64,000 bases of DNA, from NCBI GenBank assembly GCA_963847595.1, contig CAWKAJ010000001.1, positions 682,001-746,000 on the forward strand, in the 5' to 3' direction. Of this stretch, positions 35,957 through 42,857 are shown piece after piece. The position numbers were made by a program, and so were the translations under genes. Position 1 is the stretch's first letter; each line of letters begins with the position of its first letter. This DNA comes from JACWAE01 sp963847595 (GTDB lineage Bacteria > Chloroflexota > Dehalococcoidia > SZUA-161). The notes under the pieces were generated by a model. It had not been told where the DNA came from. It saw only the letters and a list, made by a program, of their open reading frames with translations, and searched no databases.

Positions 35957-37390
35957 ATGGCTGAAGGCAAGACTATAGAGATAAAACCCGTTACCCGCAT
36001 AGAGGGCCATGGCAAAGTCACCATAGAGTTGGACGGAAAGGGAAACGTGGCCAAGGCTCGCCTAAACGTGCTTCAGATGCGCGGGTTTGAGAAATTCTGC
36101 GAGGGCCGCGTCTTTTGGGAGATGCCCCAGATTACCCAGAGAGCCTGCGGCATCTGCCCTGTGAGCCATCACCTTGCATCTGCTAAGGCTGGCGATGCCA
36201 TATTGGGGGTAGAGCTGCCACCCACCGCCAAACTTCTGCGAGAACTCATTCACATGGCGCAGTATGTGCAATCACACGCATTGCACTTCTTCCATCTGGC
36301 CAGTCCCGATTTCATCTTCGGCATGGATGCCGACCCAGCCATCAGGAACGTCGTTGGGCTCATCGGGGCAAATCCGGAGCTTGCTAAGAAGGCAGTATGG
36401 TGCAGGGCCTATGGACAGTCGATTATCGAGACGCTGGGTTCCAAGAGGGTTCACCCCAACTTTGCTATCCCCGGCGGCGTGAACACGGCGCTTTCGCCTA
36501 AGGCCAGGGATGAATTTCTAAGTAAAAACGGGGATGCCATTGCCATATACCAGTTGGGCCTGAGTATCATCAAGGACATTGCATCCAAAAACAAAGACCT
36601 TATGGCGAACTTCGCCAGCTTCCCCTCAGCCTACCTGGGCCTGGTCGACGACAAGGGCAACCTGCAGCTCTATGACGGCAAGCTGAGGCTGCTGGATGCC
36701 AAGGGTATTGTCCTTGAAGACCAGGTGGACGGCAAGGATTACCTGTCCATCATCGAGGAGCGAGTAGAAGACTGGTCATACATGAAGTTCCCCACCTATA
36801 AAAAGATGGGCTATCCCGGCGGCATGTACCGTGTCGGCCCGCTGGCCCGGGTCAACGTAGCCGATAACATCACGACACCGCTGGCGAATAAAGAGTTCAA
36901 GGAGTTCAAGAAGCTGGGCAACGGCGGCATGGTAGAAGGCTCGCTGTTCTTCCATTACGCACGCCTTATCGAAGGCCTCTATGCCACGGAGAGGCTAAAG
37001 GAGCTGCTGCAGAAAGACGAAATCTGCGGCACTGAATTGAGAGCATCCTCTTCGAAGTACAACGAAGAAGGTGTAGGCGTTCTCGAAGCGCCACGCGGGA
37101 CTTTGTTCCATCACTTCTGGGTAGATTCCGCCGGCACCATCAAGAAGGCCAACATCATCGTGGCCACTCAGAACAACAACCTGGCGTTGAACCGCGCCGT
37201 CTACCTGGTGGCCAAAGAATACGTCAAGGCCGATAAGCTGACCGAGGGCATGCTCAACCGCGTAGAGGTAGCCATACGCTGCTACGACCCGTGCCTCTCC
37301 TGCGCTACCCACGCCATAGGTCAGATGCCGTTATCCATAGAGCTACTCAGCCACACCGGAGAAATGCTGGACGAGGTACACACCGACTAG
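35957..37390 (+). CDS. hoxH: [NiFe] hydrogenase large subunit (HoxH-like, group 3d)
   Basis: This is the catalytic subunit of the NAD(P)-linked hydrogenase. Both motifs are conventional, RACGICPVSHH near residue 58 and DPCLSCATHAIG near residue 437, so this paralogue uses four cysteines, in contrast to MvhA with Sec in L1. Length is 477 residues. The tail after ATH is the predicted cleavage site for a maturation protease. Start ATG is after GGAGG. It ends convergently with a minus-strand maturation protease, with repeats between them. Confidence 0.94.
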   Translation: MAEGKTIEIKPVTRIEGHGKVTIELDGKGNVAKARLNVLQMRGFEKFCEGRVFWEMPQITQRACGICPVSHHLASAKAGDAILGVELPPTAKLLRELIHMAQYVQSHALHFFHLASPDFIFGMDADPAIRNVVGLIGANPELAKKAVWCRAYGQSIIETLGSKRVHPNFAIPGGVNTALSPKARDEFLSKNGDAIAIYQLGLSIIKDIASKNKDLMANFASFPSAYLGLVDDKGNLQLYDGKLRLLDAKGIVLEDQVDGKDYLSIIEERVEDWSYMKFPTYKKMGYPGGMYRVGPLARVNVADNITTPLANKEFKEFKKLGNGGMVEGSLFFHYARLIEGLYATERLKELLQKDEICGTELRASSSKYNEEGVGVLEAPRGTLFHHFWVDSAGTIKKANIIVATQNNNLALNRAVYLVAKEYVKADKLTEGMLNRVEVAIRCYDPCLSCATHAIGQMPLSIELLSHTGEMLDEVHTD

Positions 37391-37532
37391 GTTTAACCAA
37401 CAAACAAACGTAAAATTCGTAGGGGCGGGTCCTAAACTCGCCCCTAGCATTTCAGTGTACACAAATCCGAAATGTAGGGGCGACCCGCTGGGTCGCCCAG
37501 TGATAGGGGTAGCGTGGAGCATCTGCTCCAAC
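37391..37532. repeat. GTAGGGGC palindromes and convergent hairpin
   Basis: Two palindromes begin with GTAGGGGC. The one at 37419-37445 is imperfect. The one at 37474-37499 contains a perfect GGGCGACCC/GGGTCGCCC stem (37478-37486 with 37490-37498). A third hairpin, TGGAGCA/TGCTCCA (37515-37530), lies directly at the end of the minus-strand gene. They sit between convergent genes and may end both transcripts. Confidence 0.65.
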
Positions 37533-37985
37533 CTACCCTATTTCTTTGACCACCACCTCAACGGCCTTGGGGACGGCCTTCTCCACCTCGGGGCTCAACT
37601 TCTCAGAGAAGGTTGCCATTTCTTTAGCCTCAATGGCGAAGATGACTACCTCGCGCGGCATGTCCATCTCCAGCTTTCGCCCCAGCTCCAGCGTGCTGAC
37701 AAGGCCCAGATCATGTATGATAGCCATGCGCCCTGTTTTGAAATCGCCGGGCGATAGCTTATAAATAGCGCCAGGCTTGCCGCCGCGAGTCTGGATGGCA
37801 TCGATAATAATCAACCGTTCATAGCCGGTGATCTCATCAAGAAGGCTTAGTCCCGAAAGAGCGGTTTCCTTCACAGTTATACTGGACCTCCCCCGCAGCC
37901 TCTTCTCAAGTCGCTGTGCCACCTTGCAGCCAACGCCATCATCGGTGAGAGCGGTATTGCCTATCCCCAGTATCAGCGTCTTCAT
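37533..37985 (-). CDS. Hydrogenase maturation endopeptidase, second copy
   Basis: A paralogue of the 29278 protease with the same features: LGIGNTALTDDGVGCKVA at the N-terminus, a second Asp in IIDAIQTRGG and a His in IIHDLG. Length is 150 residues from ATG 37985, which is preferred over the longer frame (38009) because AAGGGTG precedes it. It is encoded opposite the Hox operon end and probably processes HoxH, leaving the other copy for MvhA. This division is inferred from position. Confidence 0.9.
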   Translation of the reverse strand: MKTLILGIGNTALTDDGVGCKVAQRLEKRLRGRSSITVKETALSGLSLLDEITGYERLIIIDAIQTRGGKPGAIYKLSPGDFKTGRMAIIHDLGLVSTLELGRKLEMDMPREVVIFAIEAKEMATFSEKLSPEVEKAVPKAVEVVVKEIG

Positions 37986-38130
37986 GTCACCCTTGCACCT
38001 CGACCACAAGGCTACTATCCCTCTCCATCGTTGTCAAGGCAGAGTAAATGCAGAAGGGTAAAACCCCTTTGCGCCCCTATTTCTCCGACATTTTTGTGAC
38101 AAAAGTAAAGATGAGTCAAGTAGAATGTCC

Positions 38131-38159
38131 TTGACAAATTAGTACCAGTCCTATACGAT
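38131..38159 (+). promoter_or_regulatory. Strong sigma70-type promoter
   Basis: TTGACA (38131-38136), 17-base spacer, TACGAT (38154-38159). It points at a 46-codon frame starting 77 bases further on. Confidence 0.65.
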
Positions 38160-38235
38160 ATTCTCCGAGAAGACGATGCTGCTGTGGTTCCTCTGCTTAT
38201 GAGGCTCAGCAATCACGGCATAATGAGGATATCAA

Positions 38236-38376
38236 ATGACCTGGCAAGATTACGGACTGCTTTTCTTAGGTATCGTGGTGGTCTGTTTCTTGATCGCCTT
38301 CGTTGAAATGCTGTGGAAATCGAGACGTACCTACTATATAGGAAGCGCCAGACCCCGAAAAAACAACCATAGATGA
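38236..38376 (+). CDS. 46-residue single-helix membrane protein
   Basis: A small frame reading MTWQDYGLLF..., one hydrophobic segment (about residues 7-26) followed by a basic tail (KSRRTYY, RPRKNNHR). GAGGA precedes the ATG by 6 bases, a consensus-like promoter lies upstream (38131-38159), and a GC hairpin follows directly (38381-38400). It is an isolated plus-strand gene between two minus-strand runs. Function unknown; the supporting evidence is signal-based, not homology-based. Confidence 0.55.
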   Translation: MTWQDYGLLFLGIVVVCFLIAFVEMLWKSRRTYYIGSARPRKNNHR

Positions 38377-38380
38377 AAGA

Positions 38381-38400
38381 GGCGCGGTTAACGCCGCGCC
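38381..38400. terminator. GC hairpin between convergent transcripts
   Basis: GGCGCGG (38381-38387) and CCGCGCC (38394-38400) pair across loop TTAACG, right after the 46-codon gene and downstream of the minus-strand TusA gene. There is no clear T-run. Confidence 0.5.
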
Positions 38401-38446
38401 CCCCGTTCATTGAGCAGTCGCTCTTTAGTATCCAGAACATATCTCC

Positions 38447-38680
38447 TCAGTCATGTGTTTTCTTCACATAGACCTTGATTTCCCCACCCTTCTCCTCCAT
38501 CCCCAAAAACTCGTGTCCGGTAGCCTTTGCCCAGGCAGGCATGTCCTGCTTTATCCCCTTATCATCAGCCACCACCTCAAGCACCTCGCCCGTTTTCAGC
38601 TTTTTAATTTTCTCCGCAGTCTTGACGATAGGCATAGGACAATAGAGACCCATGCAGTCCAGGGTTTGATCCGCTTTCAT
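38447..38680 (-). CDS. TusA/SirA-family sulfur carrier protein
   Basis: A 77-residue TusA fold with the conserved CPMPIVKT motif (CMGLYCPMPI; the active Cys before Pro) near residue 14. TusA proteins carry persulfide sulfur between desulfurases and acceptors. YedF relatives are linked to selenium metabolism in some bacteria. Here it ends a long minus-strand run with DsrE-like, IscU and IscS-like genes. Given the three putative selenoproteins in the window, a role in selenium transfer is a reasonable but unproven alternative. Confidence 0.88.
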   Translation of the reverse strand: MKADQTLDCMGLYCPMPIVKTAEKIKKLKTGEVLEVVADDKGIKQDMPAWAKATGHEFLGMEEKGGEIKVYVKKTHD

Positions 38681-38714
38681 GTCCCCTCCTTGATTAGCAT
38701 GAGCGAAAGCCCGT

Positions 38715-39197
38715 TTAGATAAAGAGGGTCACCTTCGATTGGCTGGCCTCGGCCAAGAAGTAGGCGGCGCCAGCTAGAGGTTCTGCCTCGGGGCGAAAAG
38801 CCTCCTGTTCCACGCCCATCAACCCGCAAGTAGTGCTGCAGGGTATAAGCTTCACCCCCATCTCATGGGCCATTTTAATGAACTCCTCTACGGACGGCAT
38901 ATTTATTTCTTTCATCAGTCGCTTAATCATCCAGGTGCCCAGGCCGAACATGTGGAATTTAGAGAGCTTCAATCGCTTGGAGCCACCCCGGTTCATTATG
39001 TTCAGCATCTTCCTCATCAGCCCTTTGCTCTTAATGCTGCCTTCGTTTTTCTTGATAACATTCAGCCCCCAGAAAGTGAAGAAAATTTTGACCTCCATGC
39101 CCATGCTGGCGCCAGTAGTCGCCAACATGAAGGCGGCCAAGGCCTTGTCGAGTTCGCCGCTGAAGAGCACAATGGACATCTTCTGTTGCTCTGCCAT
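38715..39197 (-). CDS. DsrE/DsrF-like family protein (peroxiredoxin-like sulfur relay)
   Basis: A 160-residue protein with the DsrE-type start (MSIVLFSGELDKALAAFMLATTGA) and FFTFWGLNVIK. A conserved Cys region (IPCSTTCGLMGV) lies near residue 123. Such proteins occur next to TusA as sulfur or selenium carriers, often in the DsrE2-like subgroup. ATG 39197 is preferred to 39206 because GAGGAGGTG lies upstream at normal spacing. It is followed by the TusA gene 34 bases later. Confidence 0.85.
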   Translation of the reverse strand: MAEQQKMSIVLFSGELDKALAAFMLATTGASMGMEVKIFFTFWGLNVIKKNEGSIKSKGLMRKMLNIMNRGGSKRLKLSKFHMFGLGTWMIKRLMKEINMPSVEEFIKMAHEMGVKLIPCSTTCGLMGVEQEAFRPEAEPLAGAAYFLAEASQSKVTLFI

Positions 39198-39221
39198 TGT
39201 ATACACCTCCTCAACTGGATA

Positions 39222-39404
39222 TTAGCATTTGAGCTCAGCCCCGCAGTGGGAGCATACTTTCTTATCGCTAGGCGTCGGCTTGTGACACTTGGGACAGTAG
39301 AATATCGTCACCTTGCAAGCCGTGCAGTAAGGCAGGTTCGCTGACTTTATCTCCTCATCGCAGTAAGGGCATACGTTGTGCTTCTTCTCTTTTTGCTTCT
39401 TCAT
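39222..39404 (-). CDS. Small double zinc-ribbon protein
   Basis: A 60-residue protein with four CxxC motifs: CPYC, CTAC, CPKC and CSHC. These predict two structural zinc sites (zinc ribbons). Its start overlaps the iscU stop (ATGA-type overlap of 4 bases), so it is translated with iscU. The likely role is a binding or adaptor part of the Fe-S/sulfur run. No enzyme motif is seen. Confidence 0.8.
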   Translation of the reverse strand: MKKQKEKKHNVCPYCDEEIKSANLPYCTACKVTIFYCPKCHKPTPSDKKVCSHCGAELKC

Positions 39405-39796
39405 GGCTTCTTTTCTCCTTGCGCCTTCTGTTTGCTCAGATAGTCATCAATAGCTTTATGTAAAGCCTGAGCACCCAGGTTAGAGCAGTGATACTTGTTC
39501 TTGGGCAGCCCTTGAAGTTCTTCGGCCACCCAGGCCGGAGTGATTTTCAATGCTTCCTCAAGTGTCTTGCCCTTGGCCATCTCGCTAACCATGCTGGATA
39601 CAGCGATGGCTGCCCCGCAGCCGAAGGTCTTGAACTTAACGTCTTCCAGCCGGTTGTCCTTGACCTTGATATAGAAGGTCATCATATCCCCACATACAGG
39701 GTTGCCTTCCTCACCGATGCCATCAGGGTTCTCAATCTCACCCACGTTACGTGGGTGCATGAAGTGGTCCATCACCTTTTCACTGTAAACAGGCAT
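39401..39796 (-). CDS. iscU: IscU-type iron-sulfur scaffold protein
   Basis: The three scaffold cysteines are present: GNPVCGD (about residue 35), FGCGAAIA (about 60) and YHCSNLG (about 103), with the ATP/cochaperone-contact LPKNKY just before the third Cys. Length is 131 residues, normal. The gene starts one base after the IscS-like gene. It assembles Fe-S clusters with sulfur from a desulfurase. Because the neighbouring desulfurase lacks its catalytic lysine, the sulfur source in vivo is uncertain. Confidence 0.93.
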   Translation of the reverse strand: MPVYSEKVMDHFMHPRNVGEIENPDGIGEEGNPVCGDMMTFYIKVKDNRLEDVKFKTFGCGAAIAVSSMVSEMAKGKTLEEALKITPAWVAEELQGLPKNKYHCSNLGAQALHKAIDDYLSKQKAQGEKKP

Positions 39797-39797
39797 A

Positions 39798-40985
39798 TCA
39801 CTTGCCTCCTTTGCTTGCTTTAATGAACTTGGAATAAAGCGGCGACATCTGCCGCAATCTATCTACTATCGGTGGTAGTACCTTCAGCATGTAATCCACA
39901 TCCTCATTGGTGCTGTCCAGGCCAAAGGTGCAAAGAAGAGAACCCTGTGCTGCCTCATGGGATATACCCATCGCTATGAGCACATGTGAGGCTTTAAGGG
40001 CCCTCGAAGTACAGGCCGAGCCACTGGAAACTGCAATGCCCTCGAGATTCAAGAACATGAGCATAGACTCACCTTCGATGAACTCCACGCAGAAGCTGGA
40101 GTGTCCGGGCAGGCGATTCTGAGGGTGCCCGGTAACCGTTACGTGCTCAATCTTAGCTGGCAGCTCTTTGAGCAGACGGTCGCGGAGCGGAGTTAGCTGC
40201 TTCATCCGCACAGCCATATTAGCCTTCGCCAGCTCGGCGGCTTTACCTAACCCCACGATGGCCGGGACATTCTCCGTGCCCGCGCGCCGGCCTCCCTCTT
40301 GCACACCGCCATCGAGGAGAGGCATGATGCGCACCCCCCGCCTCACCCAAAGGGCACCCACCCCCTTCGGACCATAGAACTGGTTTCCGGCCAGGCTCAA
40401 GGCATCTACGCCGAGTTCCTTCACATCTACGGGTATCGTCCCGGCGGTAGCTATAGCATCGGTATGAAAGACCACATTATTCTCTTTGGCTATCCTGGCG
40501 ATCTCCTTTATCGGCTCGATAGTGCCTACCTCGCCGTTAGCGTGCATCACGGAGACAAGCACAGTATCCTTCCTGATGCTTCGCCGCACATCCTCGGGAT
40601 TCACTAACCCATACTTGTCCACTGGCACCTCGGTCATCTCGAAACCCCATTTCTCCAGCGTTCTTGCCGAGTGAAGCGCCGAGAAATGCTCGATGGCCGA
40701 GACTACCACATGCTTGCCCTTGCTTTGCTGTGCCAGCGCCAGCCCCTTGACAGCGAAGTTGTTGCTTTCAGTGCCGCTGCCGGTGAAGATCACCTCCTCA
40801 GCACTGGCCCCGATGAGTTCAGCGACCTGCTCTCGAGCAGCATCGACTGCCTGCCGGGCAACATCGCCCCAATCGTGGAGTGACGAAGGATTGCCAAATA
40901 CTTCGCCCAGGAAGGGCATCATCGCCTCCCGCACCTCAGGGAGAAGAGGTGTTGTAGCCGCATTATCAAGATATACTTTTCTCAT
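39798..40985 (-). CDS. IscS/NifS-family cysteine desulfurase homologue lacking the PLP lysine
   Basis: A 395-residue fold-type I protein of the class V aminotransferase family. It keeps the substrate-side His100 (AIEHFS), the PLP-ring Asp176 (FHTDAIATAG) and the active-site Cys325 (SSGSACTS). The position expected for the Schiff-base lysine (HK in SSHKIYGPKG of IscS) reads AGNQFYGPKG; Gln202 is encoded by CAG (complement of 40380-40382). A loss of this lysine has been reported for Archaeoglobus fulgidus IscS. The protein might bind PLP loosely, act as a persulfide carrier, or be a scaffold partner for IscU. It heads the IscU-zinc ribbon-DsrE-TusA run. Confidence 0.9.
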   Translation of the reverse strand: MRKVYLDNAATTPLLPEVREAMMPFLGEVFGNPSSLHDWGDVARQAVDAAREQVAELIGASAEEVIFTGSGTESNNFAVKGLALAQQSKGKHVVVSAIEHFSALHSARTLEKWGFEMTEVPVDKYGLVNPEDVRRSIRKDTVLVSVMHANGEVGTIEPIKEIARIAKENNVVFHTDAIATAGTIPVDVKELGVDALSLAGNQFYGPKGVGALWVRRGVRIMPLLDGGVQEGGRRAGTENVPAIVGLGKAAELAKANMAVRMKQLTPLRDRLLKELPAKIEHVTVTGHPQNRLPGHSSFCVEFIEGESMLMFLNLEGIAVSSGSACTSRALKASHVLIAMGISHEAAQGSLLCTFGLDSTNEDVDYMLKVLPPIVDRLRQMSPLYSKFIKASKGGK

Positions 40986-41046
40986 ATCGCCACCTCAGCA
41001 GTTGTCGTCTAAATCTAACATATTGCTCCCAGCCTGACAAACACGG

Positions 41047-41256
41047 CTAGGGATACAATTGGAGCCCCTCATCATCCTCGATAATGATTGCATTCTCAGG
41101 ACAGCTTTTAGCGGCTTCCAGCAGGGTATCAAAATCCACAGACGAGGCATCTAGAACTACCGCTTTATTCTCCTTGTCAAGCTCGAATACTGTAGGTGCG
41201 AAGGCCACGCAATTTCCCACACCTATACACGCGTCTCTATCCACCTTTACTTTCAA
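41047..41256 (-). CDS. Small single-cluster ferredoxin, probably [3Fe-4S] or three-Cys type
   Basis: A 69-residue ferredoxin of the monocluster type: DACIGVGNCVAFAP (Cys10 and Cys16) and SCPENAI for the last Cys. The second Cys of a CxxCxxC motif is Val13 here, leaving three ligands, as in [3Fe-4S] ferredoxins. It is preceded by promoter module copy B (start about 70 bases after the -10). It likely serves as electron carrier for the oxidoreductases in the window, though its partners are not identified. Confidence 0.85.
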   Translation of the reverse strand: MKVKVDRDACIGVGNCVAFAPTVFELDKENKAVVLDASSVDFDTLLEAAKSCPENAIIIEDDEGLQLYP

Positions 41257-41299
41257 GACGCACTCCTCTATATCCCACTTATCGCCTCTATTCGTTAAT

Positions 41300-41368
41300 C
41301 ATGATAACAACATTGGTATAGAGAAGTCATAAAATGAGGGCCAAAAAGGTTAAAAATTTATCACATCT
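41300..41368 (-). promoter_or_regulatory. Shared promoter module, copy B, upstream of the ferredoxin
   Basis: On the minus strand: ATGTGATAAA (41357-41366), -35-like TTTAAC (41349-41354), 17-base spacer, -10-like TATGAC (41326-41331), then ACTTCT and TTGTTATCAT. It matches copy A over about 50 bases and slightly overlaps the end of the MOSC gene. Confidence 0.7.
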
Positions 41369-41801
41369 CACAAATCTTCAGCTCGTCTCCAGCCTTCACC
41401 ACCCCACCCTTAACTACTCTCGCAAATATCCCCTCTTTGGGCATGACACACTTTCCTATCAGTTTATAGATAGCGCACCCGCTGTGGCACTCTTTACCGA
41501 TCTGAGTGACTTCCAGCGTAACCTCCTGCCCCACAGACAAACGTGTGCCCACAGGCAAGGCAACCAGGTTAATCCCCCTGGTGGTGAGGTTCTCGGCGAA
41601 ATCACCGGGGCCGATATCGAAGCCCCTATCTCGCATCCTCTGGATGCTTTCAATAGCCAGCAGACTCACCTGGCGATGAGTGCAACAATCGGCATGGGCA
41701 TCACCCACAAGCCCGAACTCCTTCTTCAGGAGTCCTTCTTTAACGTCTTCTTTCCTTGTGCCCTTGTCTTTACTTTTACAAACTGCGATTATTTTAGCCA
41801 T
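41361..41801 (-). CDS. MOSC-domain protein
   Basis: A 146-residue stand-alone MOSC domain: IIAVCKSKDKGTRKE at the N-terminus, GLVGDAHAD, HRQVSLLAIESI, PGDFAENLTTRGINL, and a Cys near the end (ECHSGCAIYK). MOSC proteins bind sulfur carriers or the molybdenum cofactor. The gene lies 3 bases after the BadF-type ATPase gene, so they form an operon. No Moco biosynthesis gene is near. Role unknown, perhaps sulfur trafficking. Confidence 0.88.
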   Translation of the reverse strand: MAKIIAVCKSKDKGTRKEDVKEGLLKKEFGLVGDAHADCCTHRQVSLLAIESIQRMRDRGFDIGPGDFAENLTTRGINLVALPVGTRLSVGQEVTLEVTQIGKECHSGCAIYKLIGKCVMPKEGIFARVVKGGVVKAGDELKICEM

Positions 41802-41804
41802 ACT

Positions 41805-42839
41805 TTAGGTAGCTCTACCGGCCTTTTTCACGAAATCATTTGCAAAAACGGCTGCTCCCAGAGCAGCAGACAGCTGAGGGTCAGGCTTCAGGGCGACAGA
41901 TTTTACCCCCAGTTCCTTTTCCAGCCTCCGCACCACACCGACATTCTTAGCGACACCCCCTGCAACAACAAAATCCCCCACAATCCCCAGACGCTTGACC
42001 AGCATGGCTGCCTGGTGAGCTAGAGCAGCGCTATGGATAGCCAGGACCTCCTCTTTAGACCACCCGTTTTGCAGCAGTGCTGAAGCTTGAGACTTAGCAA
42101 GAACATCACAGACAACACTCAGGGCGCCACCCAATGGTGGCGAGCCGCCATCAAGCAAATGTCCGCCTGTCACCGGTTCCTTGTTTATTTCCTCTAGTAT
42201 CTCGTCTTGTACTCTAACACGTTTGTCCAGTGGCAAAGCAAGCCGTTCTTTGAGCTGTTTGTCAGTAACCTTAAACGATACTGTGCCAATATCTTCAATC
42301 GGGACACCCAGGTAATCGGCTACCACTTCCATGCCGCGCCCCTGGGCTGCACCGCACGCATTGCAGGGATTTTCTCGGCAATAAGCAGGTTCGGATGCAT
42401 TAGTCAAAAATGCTGTTACTTTCCCCCCCTGGTTACCATGGATGACGACACAGCCCCGGCCCCCTAACGCCAGTACGGTTCTCTGCGAGTGCCCAAAACA
42501 GTAATCTGCTCCTTTGGCGTGACAGGCAATCTCATTTACCGTTCTTTTCGCCTCAGAAACGTCGGCTTCCCCGCAACCAGTACCTACGATGTAATGAATA
42601 TTCTTCGGGGACATCCCCATACCATTCAACGCCGCCTCCAGAGCCTTCCGGGCACTATCGGGATTATCCGCCCCCCTCCAGAGAATGCTGTAAGCCAGGA
42701 GCTCGCCGTCAGTCATAACAACTGCTTTGGAAGCTGATGAGCCGACATCAACCCCGGCAGTAATCACCTTTGCCCTGCGCCAATCCTTATCTGCGGCATG
42801 CCATCTATGTTCTCGCCAACTGAAATGTTCCGTGCCCAT
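41805..42839 (-). CDS. BadF/BadG/HgdC-type ATPase (2-hydroxyacyl-CoA dehydratase activator-like)
   Basis: The protein has the ASKHA ATPase fold of dehydratase activators: DVGSSASKAVVM near residue 33, VGTGCGEADVSEA near 85, and GGVAKNVGVVRRLE near 300. The region that carries the bridging [4Fe-4S] cysteines in activators reads NPCNACGAAQGRGMEV, which differs from the classical CAAGTGxFLE pattern. It might therefore activate a different partner. A 2-hydroxyacyl-CoA dehydratase-type subunit starts at 63308, far away. Length 344 residues. Confidence 0.75.
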   Translation of the reverse strand: MGTEHFSWREHRWHAADKDWRRAKVITAGVDVGSSASKAVVMTDGELLAYSILWRGADNPDSARKALEAALNGMGMSPKNIHYIVGTGCGEADVSEAKRTVNEIACHAKGADYCFGHSQRTVLALGGRGCVVIHGNQGGKVTAFLTNASEPAYCRENPCNACGAAQGRGMEVVADYLGVPIEDIGTVSFKVTDKQLKERLALPLDKRVRVQDEILEEINKEPVTGGHLLDGGSPPLGGALSVVCDVLAKSQASALLQNGWSKEEVLAIHSAALAHQAAMLVKRLGIVGDFVVAGGVAKNVGVVRRLEKELGVKSVALKPDPQLSAALGAAVFANDFVKKAGRAT

Positions 42840-42857
42840 CTTGTCTCCCTAATGAAA

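Noticed and set aside
35957..37390. Possible Sec in HoxH or HoxY.
   Set aside because: Both L1 and L2 motifs are encoded with normal cysteines and no in-frame TGA is present.
38015..38440. Two minus-strand frames in the gap between hydrogenase protease and TusA.
   Set aside because: They run through the promoter, hairpin and 46-codon plus-strand gene and have no ribosome sites.
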